DNA from: UBA4416 sp020846025
Lineage (GTDB): Bacteria > Bacteroidota > Bacteroidia > B-17B0 > Aurantibacillaceae
Reading direction: 5' to 3'
Assembly: GCA_963169295.1 (NCBI GenBank)
Contig: CAUJDD010000102.1
Coordinates: 62,001-126,000 of the forward strand
DNA length: 64,000 bases
Shown: positions 1-8,996 of the stretch, piece by piece
How the letters are laid out: every line of letters begins with the position of its first letter
Numbering within the stretch: position 1 is the stretch's first letter
The notes under the pieces: generated by a model
What the model saw: the letters and a program-made list of their open reading frames with translations, nothing else
What the model was told of the DNA's origin: nothing
The model's database searches: none
Position numbers and translations under genes: made by a program

Positions 1-3000
1 AAATTAGCAGTAACACTACAGTTATTCATATCTGTAACCGTGAAGCTATAAGCGCCAGCACCTAAACCATTCGGAGAAGATGTGTTTCCTGGTTGTGTAG
101 GATTCCAAACATGGGTATAACCTGGTGTACCTCCCTGAATAGTTGTTGAAATCTGACCATTATTTCCACCGAAACACGAAATATTTGTAAAACTAGACGC
201 TGCAATAACTAAAGCTTGTGGTTGTGTTATAACCACAGATGATGTAGTTGTACATCCATTAGCATCTGTAACATTTACAGAATAGGTATCCGCTACAACA
301 TTTATTAATATTGAATTAGTCTGAGCACTCGGAGTCCATGCGTAAGTATATGGTGTAGTGCCTCCATTTACTAAAACAGTTGCTCCACCATCACTTAAAC
401 CAAAGCAAGAGATATTAGTAGAACTACCAATTGCACTTACAAATAGTGCTGGTTCAGTTATATCTACTGAGGCTGTCCCCACACAACCTGCCATATCAGT
501 AACTGTTATATTATGTAACCCAGCTCCAAAATTTGTAACTAATGTACCTGTATTAGCTGAAGCTTGAGCTCCAGTCCAGTTTATTGAATAAGCAGGAACA
601 CCTCCTGTAATACTGGCTGTAGCTCCACCATTAAATAATCCATAACAAGTTACATTTGTAAAACTGTTGATAGTAACTACAGGGCCAGATATATCATTTA
701 CAAGTGCACTTGCATCTTCTGTACATCCATTAGCATCTGTTACAGTAAATGTATAAGCACCAGCTAAAATATTATTATTACACAATGTAGTAACACCATT
801 GCTCCATAAATAACTTAAAGTTCCAGTACCGCCACCTACTACTGCACAAGCCGAACCATTAGACTGACCACAATTTGAATTAGTATTTGATACAACTGCC
901 GTTAAAGCTGCTGGTTGATTCAATGTAAAGGTTAATGAAGAAGAACAAGTTGAGTTATATGAAATAGTTACAGTTTGATTACCTGCTCCTAAAGTATTTA
1001 CAGATGGACCACTTTGCAATCCAGGTTGCCACAATACAGTTGGAATACCAACACCACCCGACCAAACAATATTAGCAGTACCATCTGTAGAACCATTACA
1101 TAAAGGATCTGTTGTTGTTAATGTTGTTGCAAATGGAGCAGGTTCAATAATTGTTGTATTTGCTGTAGCCACACAGTTATGATCATCAGTAACAGTTACT
1201 GTATAATTACCTGCAGGTAAATTATTTGCATTATTACTATTACCACTTGCCGCTGCTGCACCCGACCATGAATAAGTATATGGAGTTGTACCGCCTGTGG
1301 TTGAAGCTGTTGCAAAACCATTGTTACCACCGTTACAAGTGATAGTGCCTGTTGTTGGAATACTTACTGTTAATGCAGCAGGTTCAGTAATAACAACTTG
1401 TGCGTTAGCAGTACACGAGTTCTGATCAGTTGCAATTAGAGTATATGTTCCTGCACATAAATTATAAGCTGTTTGAGAGAATATTGGACTTGGTCCTCCA
1501 ATCCATTGATAATCTACTACTCCAATATTATTAGTTGTTGAACCAATTGCAGTTGCATCACACACACCAAAACAACTTACATTTGTAGAGGTTATACTCG
1601 CCGCCATAGCAGGTGGATTATTCAGGGTCATTGATGCGGAAGCAACGCAACCATTTGCATCAGTTACAGTTAAACCATAATTTCCAGCTCCTAATGGATT
1701 AGAGGCAGCATTTGAACCACCACCGCCTGTCCAAGCATAAGTATAACTAGGAGTTCCACCAAGTGCAGCAGCAATACCACCACCATTAATTGCACCAAAA
1801 CATTTTGGATCACTTGGTAATACCGTTACGGTTAATACAGACGGTTGGGTAATATTTACACTTGTAGAGGCGACACAACCAGCTTGGTCAGTAGCTGAAA
1901 CAGTATATAATTGTGCACATAAATTAGTAGCAATAGAACTTACATTTCCGTTGCTCCATGAATAAATATAAGGACCTACACCACCAGTAACTGATGTTGT
2001 AGCTGCACCATCACAAGCTCCATTACAAGATACATTTGTTTGTGTTAAAATACTTATTGTTGGTCCTGCAACATTTGGTACAGTAACCGCTAAAGTTTTT
2101 ATACAATTATTCGCATCTTTCACTTCTATAGTATAAGTGTTTCCTGATAAATTTTGTTGATTATCCGTTGTTGAACCTGCACTCCAAGAATATGAATACG
2201 CTGGTACTCCTCCCATTGCCGTAACAGTTGCCGAACCATTAGATTGATTACAATTAGCAGGTGTAACAGAAGCTGTAAGGGTAATATCTGTTGGCTCGGT
2301 AACAGAAATTGTTTGAGTAATAGAACAATTATTCGCATCTGTGATAACACAGCTATAAGTACCAATAGCTACATTTGGTACTGTATTTAATGTGCTAGCT
2401 AATGTAGGCCATAAATAAGTATAAGGGCCTGTTCCACCTGTTCCAGCAGCATTTAAAGTACCAGTAGCTGTTCCAAAACACTTCACATTATTTGAATTCA
2501 TAATGGCAGTAAGAACAGTAGGTTGTGTGATAACAGCCGTTGTAAATGATTTACAACCATAAAAATCCGTAATTTCACAAGTATGTGTTCCAGGAGCTAA
2601 ATTAGTAGCGGTTGCCGATGTTTGCCCACTTGGAGACCAAGAGAAGGTAAATGGTGCCGCACCTCCTACTGGCGCTGCTGTTAATGTACCATCATTATAT
2701 CCGTTACAAGTAACATCTGTTTTATTAATTATAGATGATGTTCCTCCAGGTGTAACACTAACTACCGCTACAGCAGATAAGGTACAACTGTTGGCATCTG
2801 TAGTAATTACAGTATATGTACCACCTGGCACATTACTTAAAGTTGCTCCTGCACCACCCGCAGACCATGTGTAAGTATAAATTGGTGTTCCACCATTTAC
2901 AGTTGTTGTAATAACACCATTAGCAGCCGTACAATTTGCATTTTGTGTAGAAACTGTTATGGTTAAAGGAGATGGTTCTGTTACAGAAACTGTTTGTGTA

Positions 3001-6000
3001 GCTGTACAATTATTAGCATCTGCTATTGTAATCATATAATTTCCTTGCCCTACTGCAGTATATGAAGGTACTGTTTGCTGAGACCCACCATTTAAACTAT
3101 AGGTATAAGCGCCTGTACCTCCAGCTCCAACGATGTTAATAGTACCAGTTGGTGCACCAAAACATTTTGCTGGTATAGATGTTACAGTTAAAGTTACAGC
3201 CGATGGTTGAGAGATATTTACAGTAGTAGTTGTTGTACAACCTACACCATCAGCAGTTATTACTGTATAATTTCCAGAACTTAACCCTGTAAATGTACCT
3301 AAAGTTGATGTTTGAAATGGTGCAGTTAATGTGTATGAATAAGGTCCTCCGCTTCCTGCAGAACCAGAAATTGAGAATCCTCCATTATTTCCACCAAAAC
3401 AAGTAGTATTAGTTGAGCTATTAATACTTGCTGTTGGTGAACCATTGTTTAACACATTATAAGTAGTTGTTAAAGTACATGAATTAGCATCCATAATAGT
3501 TAAAGTATGGATTGATGCTGTTAATCCTGTTGTAGAGTTTGTAACTGAGAAGGAACCACCATCAAATGAGTATTGATATGGAGAAGTACCTCCAGTAACT
3601 GACACTACAGTTGCTGTACCGTTTGCTGAACCACAAGAAGCATTAGATGTAGTTACGCTAGCAGAAGTCGGTCCAGCAGTTGTTCCTACATTAAATGTCG
3701 TTGTAAAGAAACAACCATTAACATCGGTAACCGAAACAGTGTGTGTTCCGGCAGATAATCCATTCGTAAGAGTTGTAGTAGAAACACCATTTACACTATA
3801 AGTGTAAGGTGCAGTTCCGCCAGTTACTCCTGTAATAGTATATGAAGCATTTGACAGTCCACAACCCGCCAATGATGAAGTTCCATTTATTGCGGTAGGT
3901 CCTGGTATATTAGTAATATTAACTGTATTTGTTAAAACACAGCCTTTAAAATCAGTAACTGTAACAGAATAAACTCCAGCCGATACAGCACTTAACACAC
4001 TTCCCGTAGAGCCTGTATCCCAAGTATATGAATAAGCAGGTGTTCCACCTGAAGCGGTAACAGAAGCTGAACCATTTGCATTACCACAAGTTGCAGCAGT
4101 TAAGGTTGATGTTAATGTTAATGAAGTTGGTTGTGTTACAGTAACACTTTGTGTAATTGTACAACCATTAGCATCTGTTAAGGTAACTGAGTAAGTTCCT
4201 GCAGGTGCATTTGTAACAATTGAACTTGTACTCGCACCTAACGCTGGCCACAAATAAGAATAAGGCGGTGTGCCATTTGAACCTGAGGCAGTAACAGTTC
4301 CTGTTGATGAACCAAAACAATTAGCAGGTGTTGAAGATGTGGTTAAAGTAAGAGCAGATGGTTCAGTTAATGTAACTGAAGTAGTAGCTGTACATCCAAA
4401 ATTATCCGCAACTACAATGTTATACGAGCCAGCAGGTAATCCAGTAAAGTTTCCTGTTGTATTTGTTTGTACTGGCGGAGATAAAGTGTATGAGAATGGT
4501 GCACTGCCACCTGATGGAGAAACCGACACACTACCTGTTGAACCGCCATTACATAAAATATTTAACGAACTAGTAACTGCCACTGTAGGTCCACTATTAT
4601 TTAATTCAGTAAAAGTTACTTGAAGTGTACATGTATTAACATCTCTAATAACTACTGTATGAGTTCCAGCGGCAATACCTGAAATATTATTTGGTGCACC
4701 AAAGGCACCTCCATTAAATGAATAAACATATGGTGCCGTTCCTCCAGTAACTGTTGTTACCGTTGCTGAACCATTAGCTGAACCACAACTTGCGTTAGTA
4801 GTTACAACATTTGCACTAGTAGGACCATTAGCTGTATTAATACTAAATGTGGTTGTATAAGTACATCCATTAGCATCACTTACCAATATATTATGTGTAC
4901 CTGCACCTAAGCCAGTTGTTACCGATGTTGTTGCCACACCATCAACACTATATGAATACGCAGGTGTTCCACCTGTTACTCCTGTAACAGTGTATGTTCC
5001 ATTATTCAAATTACAGCCTGCTAATGAAGTATTTCCAGATACGGCTGTAGGACCAGGAATATTTGTAATATTAACCGTTCTTGTAGCTACACATCCATTA
5101 AAATCTGTAACAGTTACAGTATGAGTTCCGTTTCCAAGGCCTGAAGTAGATGCGGTAGTACCACCATTACTCCAATTATATGTATAAGGTGTTGTACCGC
5201 CAGTTGCAGTAACCGTAGCTGTACCGTTTGCATTTCCACAAGTAGCTGGGGTAATTGTTGAAGTTAAACTTAAAAGCGTAGGTTGGTTTACAACAACTGA
5301 TTGAATAAAAGTACAATTATTAGCATCAGTAATGGTTACCGAATATGTTCCTGCAGACACTCCACTTACCGAAGATAACGTACTATTACCTAAAGCTGGC
5401 CACAAATAAGTATAAGGTGCTACACCTCCACTACCAGTGGCAGATACATTACCTGTAGCACCACCAAAGCAATTTACAGGAATAGAATTTGTAGTACCAG
5501 TTAATGCTGTTGGTTGACTTAATGTAGCAGAAACGGTTGCAGTACACCCAGAATTATCTCTCACTGTAATATTATATGCACCAGCTGCTAAGCCTGTAAA
5601 ATTACCTGTAGTATTTGTTTGTGTTGGAGCAGTTAAGGTATAAGTAAATGGCGCTGTACCACCTGAAGGTGAAACTGACAAACTACCTGTACTTGCACCA
5701 TTACACAATACATTTAGTGAACTTGTAATAGAAGCCGTAGGAGGAGCATTATTAGCAACATTATACGTAACTGCTAAAGTACATGAATTAGCATCTCTTA
5801 TAACTACCGTATGAGTTCCAGCAGATAAACCAGTTGTAGTTGTTGCAGTTGAAAATGCGCCACCATCAAACGAGAAACTAAAAGTAGGTGTACCACCAAT
5901 CACACCACTTACTGTTGAAGTACCATTGGCTGTACCACAACTTGCATTTGTAGTATTTACCGTAAAACTAGATGGTCCATTTGAAGACGGAATGATAAAA

Positions 6001-8453
6001 GTAGTACTATAAGTACATCCATTGGCATCTCTAACTAAAACAGTGTGCGTTCCAGCTGCTAAACCTGTTGTTAAACTTGTAGTTGAAACTCCATTAACGC
6101 TATATGTATATGCAGCAGTTCCGCCAGTTACACCAGTAATATTATATGTACCATTATTAGTATTACAACTAGCTTGAGTAGTAGTACCAGCTATTGCAGT
6201 AGGGCCTGGTATATTAGTAATTGAAACAGTTTTAGTAAATGTACATCCATTTACATCTTTAACCGAGATCGAATACGTTCCTGGTGCAAGTCCTGTGGTT
6301 GGCGAAGAAGCTGTAAACGCACCACCATTTACAGCATAAGTATATGGTCCTGTACCGCCAGTAGGAGTTCCAAAGGCAATTGAACCATTGTTATTTCCAC
6401 AGGTGGCATTGGTAAATGTTGTAGTAATATTTGTTGGTCCAGGCTGATTGGTTAATGTGGTGGATACCGTAAAAATACAACCAAAGTTATTTGTTAAAGT
6501 AATAATAGGTGAGCCAGCTCCTAAACCAGTAACTGTTTGCCCCGAAACAGCACCAATACTACTTGTAAAATTAGTAACCGTCTGTCCACCACTTGATGTA
6601 TTGTTTATGACAATAATACCATTATTATTACCACAAGTAGGATTTGTAAAACTTAATGTAGCTGAAGGATTTGGTCTTACAGTAACACTTACAACGGCTG
6701 TAGCTGGAGGACACGAACCAGTTCCAGGAACAGTGTAAGTATAATTATAAGTGCCAGGTGTATGTGTTGCTGGATTAAAAGTACCTAGATGCCCACCAGT
6801 TAATGCTGGTGCAGGGCCAGACCATGTTCCAGTTGTAGAAACACCAGAGCCTAATGCTGTAAATAAATTAGTAGTAGCAGCTGAGTTACATAAAGCTACT
6901 GTATTACTTACACCTGCATAAGGGCCAGGCGTTACAGTAACACATCGCACTGTATTATAACTACATCCAAAATTATCAGTTGCTGTAAGCGTATAACAAT
7001 GTACGCCTGTAGTAGATGGTTGAATAGTTGCGTTATTACCAGATGTGCCAGTAATGCCAGTACCAGACCATGTTTGAGATGTAATAACAGGGGTAAATGA
7101 CGAAGCAGGAGGTGGAGGAGTTGTAAAGTTCACATCCCAGTTAAAAATATAACCGTTATCTGCTCCCAAATTATCTGTAACTTTAATAGTCCAAGAACCA
7201 TTCATAGGGCAACCAACTAAACTACTAAAATTACCTGTTGGCAAATAAGTACCTGCTTGAATGGATGTGTAAGCAGGGGAACCTTGACCAGCAACTGTTG
7301 GTCCATTAACAAGAAGCACACTACCTGACATTGAAAAACAATAATTAGCTCCTACTCCTGGTCCAACAGCTGGATCATCTAATGGGGCACCTAAATAATT
7401 ATAAGCACCGCCTGGGTAATTTTTTAGGTTACAAGTTTGACCATTTGGACAGATAATTTGTATTGATAAATCACCTTGGTAGGAATGTTCTAAATTTAAA
7501 CAGATACTTTGTATATCAGAGGCAGAAGTAATAGTTTGACCAGAACCATAACAATCTACTACGATTGATGTACTATATGACACCCCTGATCCATCTGGTA
7601 AAAATGTGGTTCCAGAGACTGGAGGTGTACAGTTTTTAACAAAAGGAACGGGAGTTACAGAACCTATTAATGTAGCAGTCTGTCCTAAACAAATAGATGT
7701 TGTATTAGTAGTTGTAGCAGTAAATGAAGGTGTTGTGGAAACTTGTACAATTTGGTTAAACTTATTATTATTGACACAGCCACCTTTATTAATGTTTAAA
7801 TTAACAGCGTAAACACCAGCAGCGCTATAAGATGTAGAAGCTGTTGTACCATTTCCAGTAGTTGAATTTCCAAAGTCCCAAGTATAAGTTGCACCAGCGC
7901 TACTTCCTGAAGAAAAAGTACCATTACCTGTAAAACTTACAGTTTGTCCCTGACATACCCTTATAATACCACCAACTGGCGCAGGTGATGAACTTATAAA
8001 ATTTGAATTAATGGTTTCACAAGGTGTAAAACATGAAATAGTTGCCGCCCATCCTGAATAATTAACACTTCCATCAGATTTAAATACAAATGTAATACAA
8101 CCAGATGTATTAGTTGGTGAAGCTTGCACTGTTCCAGGACCTGTAGTACCGGCATACACCCCTAAAGAAGGAGCAGAAGTGTTTGGTCCATCATAAATTG
8201 CCAACCAATCAAATGTGATAGACTCAGTTTGAAAAGCTGTAAATATAAACTGCAACTTCTGTCCTGGTGTTGGGCAAAAAGTTTTAGTATAAGTCTCACT
8301 AGCCAAATAATTTCCACCATTACCACCAGAATCATAAAATGTGCCACTACAAGTTGTAACATTTGTATTATTCATATTGTAGGTTTGCGAATACCCTACC
8401 GTAGAGAGAGCAAAACCTATAAGTAATAAGTATTTCTTAATTATGTCTTTCAT
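1..8453 (-). CDS. Giant SprB-repeat adhesin, probable T9SS substrate (C-terminus outside window)
   Basis: The minus-strand frame opens at ATG 8453 and stays open to base 1, giving at least 2,817 residues. I checked it is in frame near 8450, 7000, 4200, 2600 and 60. Order seen: signal peptide (ends near STVGYSQ); a CUB-like domain with DWLAIYDG; a PKD-like domain with TYTWDFGNS; a proprotein-convertase P-domain-like segment (SWTIKVTDN, about bases 7130-7560); then about 30 repeats of 75-80 residues, each ending like GTYSVTVTDANGCT. These match the SprB repeat of gliding adhesins, which are exported by T9SS to the cell surface and moved there. The sorting domain must lie left of the window and is not seen. 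A small secreted protein precedes it by 30 bases. The function as adhesin is inferred from the family; repeat identity is well supported. Confidence 0.9.
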   Translation of the reverse strand, partial: MKDIIKKYLLLIGFALSTVGYSQTYNMNNTNVTTCSGTFYDSGGNGGNYLASETYTKTFCPTPGQKLQFIFTAFQTESITFDWLAIYDGPNTSAPSLGVYAGTTGPGTVQASPTNTSGCITFVFKSDGSVNYSGWAATISCFTPCETINSNFISSSPAPVGGIIRVCQGQTVSFTGNGTFSSGSSAGATYTWDFGNSTTGNGTTASTSYSAAGVYAVNLNINKGGCVNNNKFNQIVQVSTTPSFTATTTNTTSICLGQTATLIGSVTPVPFVKNCTPPVSGTTFLPDGSGVSYSTSIVVDCYGSGQTITSASDIQSICLNLEHSYQGDLSIQIICPNGQTCNLKNYPGGAYNYLGAPLDDPAVGPGVGANYCFSMSGSVLLVNGPTVAGQGSPAYTSIQAGTYLPTGNFSSLVGCPMNGSWTIKVTDNLGADNGYIFNWDVNFTTPPPPASSFTPVITSQTWSGTGITGTSGNNATIQPSTTGVHCYTLTATDNFGCSYNTVRCVTVTPGPYAGVSNTVALCNSAATTNLFTALGSGVSTTGTWSGPAPALTGGHLGTFNPATHTPGTYNYTYTVPGTGSCPPATAVVSVTVRPNPSATLSFTNPTCGNNNGIIVINNTSSGGQTVTNFTSSIGAVSGQTVTGLGAGSPIITLTNNFGCIFTVSTTLTNQPGPTNITTTFTNATCGNNNGSIAFGTPTGGTGPYTYAVNGGAFTASSPTTGLAPGTYSISVKDVNGCTFTKTVSITNIPGPTAIAGTTTQASCNTNNGTYNITGVTGGTAAYTYSVNGVSTTSLTTGLAAGTHTVLVRDANGCTYSTTFIIPSSNGPSSFTVNTTNASCGTANGTSTVSGVIGGTPTFSFSFDGGAFSTATTTTGLSAGTHTVVIRDANSCTLAVTYNVANNAPPTASITSSLNVLCNGASTGSLSVSPSGGTAPFTYTLTAPTQTNTTGNFTGLAAGAYNITVRDNSGCTATVSATLSQPTALTGTTNSIPVNCFGGATGNVSATGSGGVAPYTYLWPALGNSTLSSVSGVSAGTYSVTITDANNCTFIQSVVVNQPTLLSLTSTITPATCGNANGTATVTATGGTTPYTYNWSNGGTTASTSGLGNGTHTVTVTDFNGCVATRTVNITNIPGPTAVSGNTSLAGCNLNNGTYTVTGVTGGTPAYSYSVDGVATTSVTTGLGAGTHNILVSDANGCTYTTTFSINTANGPTSANVVTTNASCGSANGSATVTTVTGGTAPYVYSFNGGAFGAPNNISGIAAGTHTVVIRDVNTCTLQVTFTELNNSGPTVAVTSSLNILCNGGSTGSVSVSPSGGSAPFSYTLSPPVQTNTTGNFTGLPAGSYNIVVADNFGCTATTSVTLTEPSALTLTTSSTPANCFGSSTGTVTASGSNGTPPYSYLWPALGASTSSIVTNAPAGTYSVTLTDANGCTITQSVTVTQPTSLTLTSTLTAATCGNANGSASVTASGGTPAYSYTWDTGSTGSVLSAVSAGVYSVTVTDFKGCVLTNTVNITNIPGPTAINGTSSLAGCGLSNASYTITGVTGGTAPYTYSVNGVSTTTLTNGLSAGTHTVSVTDVNGCFFTTTFNVGTTAGPTSASVTTSNASCGSANGTATVVSVTGGTSPYQYSFDGGSFSVTNSTTGLTASIHTLTIMDANSCTLTTTYNVLNNGSPTASINSSTNTTCFGGNNGGFSISGSAGSGGPYSYTLTAPFQTSTLGTFTGLSSGNYTVITADGVGCTTTTTVNISQPSAVTLTVTSIPAKCFGAPTGTINIVGAGGTGAYTYSLNGGSQQTVPSYTAVGQGNYMITIADANNCTATQTVSVTEPSPLTITVSTQNANCTAANGVITTTVNGGTPIYTYTWSAGGAGATLSNVPGGTYTVITTDANSCTLSAVAVVSVTPGGTSSIINKTDVTCNGYNDGTLTAAPVGGAAPFTFSWSPSGQTSATATNLAPGTHTCEITDFYGCKSFTTAVITQPTVLTAIMNSNNVKCFGTATGTLNAAGTGGTGPYTYLWPTLASTLNTVPNVAIGTYSCVITDANNCSITQTISVTEPTDITLTASVTPANCNQSNGSATVTAMGGVPAYSYSWSAGSTTDNQQNLSGNTYTIEVKDANNCIKTLAVTVPNVAGPTISILTQTNVSCNGACDGAATTSVTGGVGPYIYSWSNGNVSSIATNLCAQLYTVSATDQAGCVASTSVNITQPSVLTVTVLPSDPKCFGAINGGGIAAALGGTPSYTYAWTGGGGSNAASNPLGAGNYGLTVTDANGCVASASMTLNNPPAMAASITSTNVSCFGVCDATAIGSTTNNIGVVDYQWIGGPSPIFSQTAYNLCAGTYTLIATDQNSCTANAQVVITEPAALTVSIPTTGTITCNGGNNGFATASTTGGTTPYTYSWSGAAAASGNSNNANNLPAGNYTVTVTDDHNCVATANTTIIEPAPFATTLTTTDPLCNGSTDGTANIVWSGGVGIPTVLWQPGLQSGPSVNTLGAGNQTVTISYNSTCSSSLTFTLNQPAALTAVVSNTNSNCGQSNGSACAVVGGGTGTLSYLWSNGVTTLCNNNILAGAYTFTVTDANGCTEDASALVNDISGPVVTINSFTNVTCYGLFNGGATASITGGVPAYSINWTGAQASANTGTLVTNFGAGLHNITVTDMAGCVGTASVDITEPALFVSAIGSSTNISCFGLSDGGATVLVNGGTTPYTYAWTPSAQTNSILINVVADTYSVNVTDANGCTTTSSVVITQPQALVIAASSFTNISCFGGNNGQISTTIQGGTPGYTHVWNPTQPGNTSSPNGLGAGAYSFTVTDMNNCSVTAN
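2790..6250 (-). repeat. Three-copy higher-order repeat of five SprB domains, period 1,152 nt
   Basis: Inside the adhesin gene, five kinds of SprB unit recur in fixed order A-B-C-D-E three times. On the plus strand the codons for the Cys-Gly junction of each unit lie at: A 6243, 5091, 3939; B 6015, 4863, 3711; C 5781, 4629, 3477; D 5544, 4392, 3237; E 5313, 4161, 3006. All spacings are 1,152 nt except D and E of the last copy, at 1,155 nt (one codon more). Type A units start with TNIPGP, type B with NGP near TTNASCG, type C with NVLCNG-like residues, type D with NCFG, type E with ATCGNANG. Copies are diverged, not identical, so the duplications look old. Confidence 0.85.
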
Positions 8454-8483
8454 ACTTTATAATTTAATTATCTTAGATAAATC

Positions 8484-8885
8484 TTAATTAATTTTTTGAG
8501 GTTCAATAACAATCAAATAATTTGTGTTATCTACTCTATAAGCTACAACTGTTCTTGACGAAAAAATAAAATCATACTTTAAAGGATTAAATGTTTCTGG
8601 GTTAAAAACAGCCTCTCTTGTCATTGATGGGTTGTATTTATTTAATAAACCAACCGACGACAAAGTTGAATATTTCTCGTTTTCAGATATTGGTTCTTCA
8701 ATTATTTTAACTCTATTCAGCAAAATATCATTAAAAAAACTCAATCGCATCACGTCATTAGCCACTAATTCTTGAGTTTTATCCCCAAACACTTCTATAA
8801 TTTTAGGACTTATTTCTTGTGATTGTGCAACATGATATGATGCAACTAAAACAATAGCAATGCAAATTTTTTTTACTGATTTCAT
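8484..8885 (-). CDS. Small secreted protein of unknown function upstream of the adhesin
   Basis: A 133-residue protein with a clear N-terminal signal peptide (basic start, hydrophobic core, cleavage near VAQSQ) and no membrane segment afterwards. I do not recognise a domain. The mature part is mixed alpha/beta in appearance, and its C-terminus (TNYLIVIEPQ) looks like beta strand. It ends 30 bases before the adhesin start and is on the same strand, so the two are probably co-transcribed. A weak -7-like element (TACATTTA on the minus strand, plus-strand bases 8903-8910) precedes it. Proteins placed like this may help export or anchor the adhesin, but nothing in the sequence proves that. Confidence 0.7.
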   Translation of the reverse strand: MKSVKKICIAIVLVASYHVAQSQEISPKIIEVFGDKTQELVANDVMRLSFFNDILLNRVKIIEEPISENEKYSTLSSVGLLNKYNPSMTREAVFNPETFNPLKYDFIFSSRTVVAYRVDNTNYLIVIEPQKIN

Positions 8886-8996
8886 ACCTATAGATTATAT
8901 GATAAATGTACATTATTAAGGAAATAAATTAAACTCCTACAATAAATGGTTTTAGGGTTTAACTCAGTGAGAATAGCAATTCACCAACTAAATTAT

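Noticed and set aside
2126..2365. Minus-strand 79-codon frame
   Set aside because: It is out of frame with the continuous adhesin reading frame that I checked on both sides.
1..6500. Regularly spaced similar motifs suggested a CRISPR array or satellite
   Set aside because: The spacing is about 230 bases, the motif encodes TDANGC-type residues and the whole stretch is one coding frame.
358..7812. Several open frames on the plus strand in the first 8 kb
   Set aside because: They lie opposite the long SprB-repeat frame, start and stop irregularly and give low-complexity V/P/T-rich products. They are antisense shadows.
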